The translations under genes and the position numbers were made by a program. This document shows positions 55,830 to 64,000 of a stretch of DNA of 64,000 nt, in pieces. The notes under the pieces were generated by a model, which did no database searches, was not told the origin of the DNA, and was given only the letters and a program-made list of their open reading frames with translations. Numbering within the stretch: the stretch's first letter is position 1; every line of letters begins with the position of its first letter. The stretch lies in NCBI RefSeq assembly GCF_000411295.1, contig NZ_KE150421.1:2442723-2506722 (forward strand), given 5' to 3'. Source of the stretch: Paenisporosarcina sp. HGH0030. GTDB taxonomy: Bacteria; Bacillota; Bacilli; Bacillales_A; Planococcaceae.

Positions 55830-56948
55830 ATGCACATAGAAAGTCTGGAATTAACGAACTACCGAAACTATGAATCGTTAGCGTTAAATTTTTCAAAAAC
55901 AATCAATGTCTTGATTGGCGAAAATGCACAGGGAAAAACCAACATCATGGAATCGATTTATGTGTTATCCATGGCAAAATCTCACCGAACGTCCAATGAT
56001 AAAGAATTGATACGTTGGGCTGAAGAATATGGTAAAATAAAAGGTGATGTTCAGAAAAAATATGGTCGCTTACCGCTTGAATTGACTTTATCCAAAAAAG
56101 GCAAAAAAGCAAAAGTGAATCATTTAGAACAAAACCGTTTAAGTGATTATATCGGTCAACTAAATGTGGTGATGTTTGCACCAGAAGATTTGCATCTTGT
56201 AAAAGGCAGTCCTCAAGTAAGAAGACGTTTTTTGGATATGGAAATTGGGCAAATATCGCCTGTTTATTTACACGATTTATTAACGTTTCAAAAGTTATTA
56301 AAACAGCGTAACCATTTACTGAAAATGCATCAAGGAAAATCATCTGTAAATGATGTGATGTTTGATGTTTATACTGATCAATATATTCAAGCAGCTGTCA
56401 GTGTTATACGTAAAAGATTTCAATTTATGGAGCTTCTTCAAAAATGGGCAGAACCGATTCATTTCGGGATTTCCCGTGGACTTGAAAAATTAGAAGTTCG
56501 TTATAACCCTGTCAGTGGCCTTGACCAAAATGCGACATTTGAACAAATGGCTGATTTTTTGCAGCAAAAATTGCAAGCAGGCAAAGCGCAAGAATTAGCG
56601 AGAGGTGTAACATTAACCGGTCCTCACCGGGATGATTTGCAGTTTTTCGTTAATGGCTATGACGTGCAAACTTATGGTTCTCAAGGACAACAACGTACAA
56701 CTGCATTGTCGCTTAAACTTGCAGAGATCGAATTAATCAAACAAGAAGTCGGGGAATCACCGGTATTGTTGCTGGATGATGTGTTATCCGAACTTGATGA
56801 CTACAGACAATCTCATTTATTAAATACCATCCAGGGAGAAGTTCAAACCTTCGTTACCACAACAAGTGTGGATGGCATCGATCATGAAACGATTACGCAA
56901 GCCGCAATATTTAATGTGAAGCAAGGACATGTTGAAGGAGGAGCGTGA
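55830..56948 (+). CDS. recF: DNA repair and recombination protein RecF
   Basis: 372 residues, SMC-like ATPase. Walker [10 protein letters not shown] near the N-terminus, signature [19 protein letters not shown] and Walker [13 protein letters not shown]. It loads RecA at gaps with RecO and RecR. Overlaps the next gene by four bases. Confidence 0.97.
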   Translation: MHIESLELTNYRNYESLALNFSKTINVLIGENAQGKTNIMESIYVLSMAKSHRTSNDKELIRWAEEYGKIKGDVQKKYGRLPLELTLSKKGKKAKVNHLEQNRLSDYIGQLNVVMFAPEDLHLVKGSPQVRRRFLDMEIGQISPVYLHDLLTFQKLLKQRNHLLKMHQGKSSVNDVMFDVYTDQYIQAAVSVIRKRFQFMELLQKWAEPIHFGISRGLEKLEVRYNPVSGLDQNATFEQMADFLQQKLQAGKAQELARGVTLTGPHRDDLQFFVNGYDVQTYGSQGQQRTTALSLKLAEIELIKQEVGESPVLLLDDVLSELDDYRQSHLLNTIQGEVQTFVTTTSVDGIDHETITQAAIFNVKQGHVEGGA

Positions 56949-57238
56949 GTGTTTTGTATGTGGTTATCGGCAAGACCATTGTCGTCAAGTACAGCGAAAT
57001 CCTCACGATATTAGATTTTCGCGAGATAAAGGATGAGACGGAGCGGGACTCGTGGCTGCAAAATCCACGTACACGATGCTTGGTAGAAATACCACGTGTA
57101 AAGTCTTTAATCGTCACTCCTTTTTTAACGTATGCATCACCTCTTAGTCCGCAGAACATCGTAAAGAAATTTATTCAATTCCCAGGGGCAAGTCCCCTTC
57201 AGAACAATAGCGATAAGACAGTAGGAAAGAGCAGGTGA
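56945..57238 (+). CDS. remB: RemB-like extracellular matrix regulator (YaaB family)
   Basis: About 97 residues; the core [22 protein letters not shown] and [22 protein letters not shown] resembles RemA/RemB (DUF370) proteins, and the position between recF and gyrB is that of yaaB/remB. The C-terminus (about 80-97) is an extension not usual in the family. GTG at 56945 overlaps recF; a TTG at 56954 is an alternative start. RemB regulates biofilm genes in B. subtilis. Confidence 0.8.
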   Translation: MSVLYVVIGKTIVVKYSEILTILDFREIKDETERDSWLQNPRTRCLVEIPRVKSLIVTPFLTYASPLSPQNIVKKFIQFPGASPLQNNSDKTVGKSR

Positions 57239-57243
57239 GCTAA

Positions 57244-59169
<1,926 letters not shown>

Positions 59170-59196
59170 TACCCCAAGTGAAGGGAGGTCGCCTGC

Positions 59197-61746
59197 GTGA
59201 CGAATATAGCAAATGATGGAGTTAGAGGAATTAATATCAGTACAGAGATGAAAACGTCATTTCTTGACTATGCAATGAGTGTTATTGTTCAACGAGCTCT
59301 TCCAGATGTTCGGGACGGTTTAAAACCTGTTCATCGCCGTATTTTATATGCGATGCAAGATTTGGGGAATACGGCAGAAAAACCGTACAAAAAATCTGCT
59401 CGTATTGTTGGAGACGTAATTGGTAAGTACCATCCACATGGTGATACGGCCGTTTATGACACAATGGTTCGAATGGCGCAACACTGGAGTTATCGTTATA
59501 TGTTAGTAGATGGTCACGGAAACTTTGGATCAGTTGATGGAGATGCGGCGGCAGCAATGCGTTATACCGAGTCCCGTATGTCGAAAATCGCGATGGAATT
59601 ACTGCGTGATATCAACAAAAACACAATTGACTTCAAAGATAATTATGATGGTCAAGAAAAAGAACCGATTGTCCTACCAAGTCGTTATCCAAACTTATTG
59701 GTAAACGGTACGTCAGGGATTGCAGTTGGTATGGCAACAAATATTCCGCCACATCATTTGGGTGAAACCATTGAAGCTGTGTTGGCACTTGCTGAAAATG
59801 AAGCCATCACTACTGAAGAGCTAATGGAAATCATTCCAGGTCCTGATTTCCCAACTGGTGGTATTATTTTAGGACGAAGCGGCATTCGTCGTGCTTATGA
59901 AACTGGGCGTGGATCTGTCATTATCCGCGGTAAAGTTGAAATTGAACAAAAATCGAATGGCAAGGAAGTCATTTTAGTTCATGAACTTCCATTCCAAGTG
60001 AATAAGGCTCGCCTTATCGAAAAAATCGCGGAACTTGTGCGCGATAAGAAAATTGACGGCATTACAGATCTTCGCGATGAGTCAGACCGTAACGGAATGC
60101 GCATCGTCATTGAAGTCCGTAAAGACGCCAATGCTAACGTTCTATTAAACAATTTATATAAACAAACAGCTCTTCAATCAAGCTTTGGTGTGAATATGCT
60201 GGCGCTTGTCGATGGTCAGCCAAAAGTACTTGGCTTGAAAGAGATTTTATATCATTATTTAGAGCACCAAAAAGTCGTCATTAAACGACGTACACAGTTT
60301 GAACTGACAAAAGCGGAAGACCGAGCTCACATTTTAGAAGGTCTTCGTATCGCTTTGGATCATATTGATGAAATCATTGCATTGATCCGTAGTTCACAGA
60401 CGGGAGAAGAAGCAAAACAAGGATTAATTGCTCAATTCAACTTGTCTGAACGTCAAGCCCAAGCAATTCTTGATATGCGTCTTCAACGTTTAACTGGTTT
60501 GGAACGCGATAAAATTGAAGAAGAATACAAGGAACTTCAAAAACTGATTGCAGAACTTCGAGCGATTTTAGCGGACGAATTGAAAGTTATTCAAATCATT
60601 CGTGAAGAGTTGAATGAAGTCAAAGAGCGTTTCAGCGATAAACGACGTACGGAAATTACTGCAGGTGGCGCTGAAATGATGGAAGACGAAGACTTGATTC
60701 CACGTGAGAACTCTGTTCTGACTTTGACTCATAATGGATACATTAAACGTCTGCCGGTAAATACGTATCGTAGCCAAAAACGTGGTGGACGAGGCGTACA
60801 AGGAATGGGTACGAATGAAAATGATTTCGTCGAACATCTCCTATACACTTCTACTCACGATACCATCCTGTTCTTTACCAACACAGGTAAGGTGTATCGT
60901 GCGAAAGGATACGAAATTCCTGAGTACGGTCGTACAGCTAAAGGATTGCCAATCGTCAATTTATTAGGTGTCGATAAAGAAGAGAAAGTTACCGCAATGA
61001 TTCAGATGGCATCATTTGAAGACGATGCGTACTTCATCTTTACCACGCGTCTGGGTGTAACGAAACGTACGCCAGTCAGTGGATTTGCCAATATTCGAGC
61101 GAACGGTCTTATCTCAATCTCTTTAAGAGACGACGATGAGTTGATTTCTGTGCGATTGACCGATGGGAAAAAACACATCATCATCGGAACTCGTAATGGT
61201 ATGCTCGTACGTTTTGAAGAAACAGATATCCGTTCAATGGGACGTACAGCATCTGGAGTTCGAGGAATTCGATTACGTGAAGACGATCACGTCGTTGGTA
61301 TGGAAATCCTGGAGCCAGGTCAGGAAGTATTGGTAGTGACGGAGAATGGTTACGGAAAACGTACACCTGAAGAGGAGTATCGTTTGCAGTCTCGTGGTGG
61401 AGTTGGTATTAAGACAAGCCAAATCACCGATAAAACTGGTCCATTATCCGCAGTTAAAGCGGTTGATGGTTCAGAAGATTTGATGCTCATCACGATTAAT
61501 GGAATGTTAATTCGAATGGATGTTAACAGCATTTCTATCACTGGCCGCAGCACGCAAGGTGTTCGCTTGATTCGTTTAGGCGATGATGAACTTGTGGCAA
61601 CTGTCGCAAAAGTAGAGAAAGCTGAAGATGAAGAAGAATTTGATGAAGATGGTGAAGAAAGCACAACTTCAATAGTTGATGGAGAAGAATCAACAACTGA
61701 AGCAAGTGAAGACTTACCGACAGAATCAGATTCATCAGAAGAATAA
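59197..61746 (+). CDS. gyrA: DNA gyrase subunit A
   Basis: 849 residues. Active Tyr in [10 protein letters not shown]; GyrA-box in the C-terminal beta-pinwheel ([10 protein letters not shown]). The quinolone-region reads [15 protein letters not shown]: Thr stands where E. coli has Ser83, which occurs naturally in many species. The C-terminal ~40 residues are acidic with GEESTT twice. GTG start with GGGAGGT. Terminator follows. Confidence 0.98.
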   Translation: MTNIANDGVRGINISTEMKTSFLDYAMSVIVQRALPDVRDGLKPVHRRILYAMQDLGNTAEKPYKKSARIVGDVIGKYHPHGDTAVYDTMVRMAQHWSYRYMLVDGHGNFGSVDGDAAAAMRYTESRMSKIAMELLRDINKNTIDFKDNYDGQEKEPIVLPSRYPNLLVNGTSGIAVGMATNIPPHHLGETIEAVLALAENEAITTEELMEIIPGPDFPTGGIILGRSGIRRAYETGRGSVIIRGKVEIEQKSNGKEVILVHELPFQVNKARLIEKIAELVRDKKIDGITDLRDESDRNGMRIVIEVRKDANANVLLNNLYKQTALQSSFGVNMLALVDGQPKVLGLKEILYHYLEHQKVVIKRRTQFELTKAEDRAHILEGLRIALDHIDEIIALIRSSQTGEEAKQGLIAQFNLSERQAQAILDMRLQRLTGLERDKIEEEYKELQKLIAELRAILADELKVIQIIREELNEVKERFSDKRRTEITAGGAEMMEDEDLIPRENSVLTLTHNGYIKRLPVNTYRSQKRGGRGVQGMGTNENDFVEHLLYTSTHDTILFFTNTGKVYRAKGYEIPEYGRTAKGLPIVNLLGVDKEEKVTAMIQMASFEDDAYFIFTTRLGVTKRTPVSGFANIRANGLISISLRDDDELISVRLTDGKKHIIIGTRNGMLVRFEETDIRSMGRTASGVRGIRLREDDHVVGMEILEPGQEVLVVTENGYGKRTPEEEYRLQSRGGVGIKTSQITDKTGPLSAVKAVDGSEDLMLITINGMLIRMDVNSISITGRSTQGVRLIRLGDDELVATVAKVEKAEDEEEFDEDGEESTTSIVDGEESTTEASEDLPTESDSSEE

Positions 61747-61750
61747 TAGA

Positions 61751-61788
61751 AGGACTAAGGTGCATATGCGCCTTAGTCCTTTTTTTAT
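61751..61788 (+). terminator. Terminator after gyrA
   Basis: AGGACTAAGG(T)GC and GC(G)CCTTAGTCCT pair, then seven T. Confidence 0.92.
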
Positions 61789-61854
61789 GACTTGACTCTG
61801 TTAGCTTTTTAAGTTGATTTTTTTATGAAAATTAGAGAGAATCGGCTCTCTTTC

Positions 61855-61985
61855 CGCGGACGAAGCTAGTGCAGCGATGCAACGTACTTTCATGTTTCGA
61901 AGCTAGCGTAGCGATGCAACGATCTACCATGTTTCGAAGCTAGCGTAGCGATGCAGAAACAGAAACAGAAACAGGAGCACAAGTT
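61855..61985. repeat. Interspersed repeat with three 37-bp-period units
   Basis: TCGAAGCTAGCGTAGCGATGCA or a near copy starts at about 61860, 61897 and 61934, exactly 37 bases apart. The intervening 15 bases are similar to each other (both end CATGTT). It is followed by GAAACA triplets. Same unit as at 14737-14795, opposite orientation. The rest of 61986-62154 has no gene. Confidence 0.8.
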
Positions 61986-62154
61986 TTTAGGTTTTTCCGC
62001 AGGAAAGAATAAGGCAAAAACTTTTGGCCCTATTCTTTGCGACGAGTAACCGCAGGAGCAAAAGGTTTGTCGCAGATTCCCTTCCTATCAACAACATCAT
62101 CATTTAACTGAGCCTATGACTTAATTACGTATCTACTTCAACAGTAGTTTTCTT

Positions 62155-63366
62155 TCATTGCTCCACTGCCTGCAGAAGTTGTGCTTTTTGCTTTTCAAGA
62201 ATGTGCAGATTCCCCAAGTAGTAAAAGAAAATGCTGCACAAAATAATGACTGCGATTACAGAAAACAAGAAATCCCCGCCGAAGTCCTGAAGTAACCATC
62301 CACCAAGAACAGGACCAGTGAAATTTCCAATGGACCGAAACTGGCCAGCCCCAAAGTAAGTTCCTTTTCGATTCTCGGGTGCAATTTGATCAATAAAGAC
62401 ACTGGTGGATGGGAAAATGAAAATTTCACCTATGGTGACAATTGCCATTGCAATCATCATGCCAATTGCTGTGGTAGCAAAACCAAAACTTGCAAACCCG
62501 ATAGCAAAGAAAAGACTCCCTAGTATCATGACACGGAGAACCGGCCATTTTTCAGTAATCAAACTTAAAGGAACTTGCAAAATGATAACGAGAATTGCAT
62601 TGAGTGCAATGAGCTTAGCAAAAAGTGCTACCCCATCAGAAAACGACTGTTGTATGTACTGAGGTAAGTTCGAATCAATTTGTGAGTAGCCAACATTTAT
62701 CAAGATGCCGCCAATAATAAATACGAGTAATGTTTTATCTTTCCACGTTACCATCAGCGTATCCATCAATGGCAATTGATGAACAGGCGTTACATGTGTA
62801 ATTGAATGACGATTTAACATGATGAACAATGTGCCTCCATATAGAAGGTACATCAAACCCGTCAGTAAAAAAGGCAAAGAAGAAGAAAATTGTGCTACAT
62901 ACACCCCAAGAAGCGGACCAAGGGAAGCACCAATGTTAATCGCGGTATATCTTAATGAGAATACACGCTTCCTTTGTTGTGGCGAAGTTAAATCTGCCAT
63001 CATCGCCTGGGATGATGGTTCAAAGAATGAACGGCAAAGACCATTTAAAGCATTTAGTGCCATAAACACGCCAATATGCGAAGCTTGAGAAAATCCGAAA
63101 TAGACTAATCCCCAAACAAGTATGGTCCATAGCATGACCTTCTTCCGGCCATAACGATCTGAAAAGTAACCCCCAATGAATCCCCCTATGGTTCCGGTTA
63201 AAGGAGACAGGCCAATTGTGAGTCCAATCCAAACAGGATGAATTCCATGAGTGTTCGATAAATACAAGGCAAGGAAAGGAAGAGCCATAAAACTGGCACC
63301 TCTTGCAAAAACAGTTCCAATCAGTAATGTCCAGACAACAGGATGAAATGCAAACTTTTCTTTCAT
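62155..63366 (-). CDS. MFS transporter, DHA-type
   Basis: 403 residues with twelve predicted membrane helices and the MFS motif GGYFSDRYGRKKVML between helices 2 and 3; RQRKRVFSLRYTAINIG follows helix 4. This suits drug:proton antiporter-like carriers. The substrate is unknown. AAGAAGG precedes the ATG. It lies between gyrA and the rRNA operon and is transcribed towards gyrA, against the direction of the fork. Confidence 0.88.
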   Translation of the reverse strand: MKEKFAFHPVVWTLLIGTVFARGASFMALPFLALYLSNTHGIHPVWIGLTIGLSPLTGTIGGFIGGYFSDRYGRKKVMLWTILVWGLVYFGFSQASHIGVFMALNALNGLCRSFFEPSSQAMMADLTSPQQRKRVFSLRYTAINIGASLGPLLGVYVAQFSSSLPFLLTGLMYLLYGGTLFIMLNRHSITHVTPVHQLPLMDTLMVTWKDKTLLVFIIGGILINVGYSQIDSNLPQYIQQSFSDGVALFAKLIALNAILVIILQVPLSLITEKWPVLRVMILGSLFFAIGFASFGFATTAIGMMIAMAIVTIGEIFIFPSTSVFIDQIAPENRKGTYFGAGQFRSIGNFTGPVLGGWLLQDFGGDFLFSVIAVIILCSIFFYYLGNLHILEKQKAQLLQAVEQ

Positions 63367-63638
63367 ACTAAAACCTTCTTTCTAACTTTCATACTACGCT
63401 TACACAAGTAGTCTGGATAGTTCGAAAAATGAATAAAAGGTCTTCGGAATAAGTAATGACTTGTGGGGGAAGTGAATGCTTATTAAAACTTTGAAATGAA
63501 TTGAAATTGATGATTCAAGATATAGATGTAAGTCTGTATATTTACAGCAATTCAACACCGTATATAGTAAAAATCATTTCTCATGCAATTACCACTGGAA
63601 AAACTATGAAAGAAATTGAATAAATCTCTGAAATACTG

Positions 63639-63667
63639 TTGACACTTGCTTGTGGAATTGTTATTAT
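63639..63667 (+). promoter_or_regulatory. rRNA operon promoter P1
   Basis: TTGACA (63639-63644), 17-base spacer, TATTAT (63662-63667). Confidence 0.8.
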
Positions 63668-63720
63668 AAGTGAGTCGCCAAAACAAGCGGCAAACAAAAA
63701 AGAAAAAGCAAAACTTTTTG

Positions 63721-63749
63721 TTGACATGACAATCTGAATTTGCTAAGAT
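63721..63749 (+). promoter_or_regulatory. rRNA operon promoter P2
   Basis: TTGACA (63721-63726), 17-base spacer, TAAGAT (63744-63749). Tandem spacing of about 80 bases from P1 is typical of rrn operons in this group. The leader to 63925 holds two small hairpins (CACACTTCGGTGTG; GTCGAGCTAATCGAC). Confidence 0.8.
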
Positions 63750-63925
63750 ATAAAAGTTGCTGTCGCGAGAGTGACCAACGAAATGAACCTTGAAAACTGA
63801 ACAGCAAAACGTCAACAATAAAGCGGAACACACTTCGGTGTGGGAAGCAAAACTTGAACTTAATTGTTCATTTTAAAACGTCATTAATTTGACGCCAGCA
63901 ACAAAGTCGAGCTAATCGACTCACC

Positions 63926-64000
63926 TATTATGGAGAGTTTGATCCTGGCTCAGGACGAACGCTGGCGGCGTGCCTAATACATGCAAGTCGAGCGGAATGA
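63926..64000 (+). rRNA. 16S ribosomal RNA, 5' end only
   Basis: GAGAGTTTGATCCTGGCTCAG and GAACGCTGGCGGCGTGCCTAA followed by the V1 start GTCGAGCGGAATGA are unmistakable 16S sequence; the gene continues past the window. The 5' boundary is approximate. The V1 start fits Planococcaceae. The gene is the first of the origin-proximal rrn operon. Confidence 0.98.

Noticed and set aside
61860..61955. Possible CRISPR array (repeat units at regular period)
   Set aside because: The 15-base intervals are too short and resemble each other, there are only three units, and no cas genes are near.
63367..63925. tRNA genes before the 16S gene
   Set aside because: No cloverleaf or TTCGA-type arm was found; only promoters and leader hairpins are visible.

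Overview
This window is the replication-origin region of a low-GC, Gram-positive, spore-forming bacterium of the Bacillales. Gene order from rlmH through walRK, purA, dnaB, rpsF-ssb-rpsR, parAB, noc, mnmEG, rpmH, dnaA-dnaN-recF-gyrBA to a 16S rRNA gene follows the Bacillus subtilis origin. The sporulation protein YyaC, the mqo gene and the first bases of the 16S gene point to Planococcaceae, probably near Sporosarcina or Paenisporosarcina. That placement is inference.

Layout. (1) 1-6730: an amino-acid permease (cut by the window edge), malate:quinone oxidoreductase and an unusual UvrA-like ABC ATPase, all on the minus strand. (2) 6791-17763: an accessory island next to the 3' end of rlmH. Four copies of an attachment-site-like sequence divide it into three units of about 2.5, 3.9 and 4.5 kb. 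Each unit is bounded by inward inverted repeats, and the last att copy is the 3' end of rlmH itself. This is the arrangement of staphylococcal cassette chromosome (SCC) elements. No ccr recombinase gene is present and several cargo genes are broken. Cargo: an XRE regulator with a membrane protein, remnants of DUF421 and AlbA_2 proteins, a GAF-PAS histidine kinase, a SET-domain protein, a DUF4317 protein, a small basic peptide and a DUF2975-HTH-DUF4153 set. (3) 17745-28545: rlmH, a small CxxH/CxxC protein, htrC and the cell-wall stress operon walR-walK-yycH-yycI-walJ, an M23 cell-wall hydrolase and a YitT protein. (4) 28604-42947: two unknown membrane genes, purA, dnaB, rplI, gdpP, a DUF2232 gene, the rpsR/ssb/rpsF operon, ychF, yyzM, an MscS channel, yyaC and DUF554. 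(5) 43020-52312: parB-parA, noc, rsmG, mnmG, mnmE, khpB, yidC, rnpA, rpmH, with two perfect parS sites. (6) 52463-61746: bipartite oriC around dnaA, then dnaN, yaaA, recF, remB, gyrB, gyrA. (7) 61747-64000: a repeat block, an MFS transporter, tandem rRNA promoters and the start of a 16S gene.

Genes left of dnaA are mostly on the minus strand and those right of it on the plus strand, so transcription runs with the forks leaving oriC. Chromosome-cycle signals are dense: DnaA boxes in oriC, a DnaA-box cluster beside rlmH, a double box before mnmE, parS sites, and two near-matches to the Noc site around walRK. Two families of short interspersed repeats lie between genes. The most notable feature is the triple SCC-like island at rlmH.
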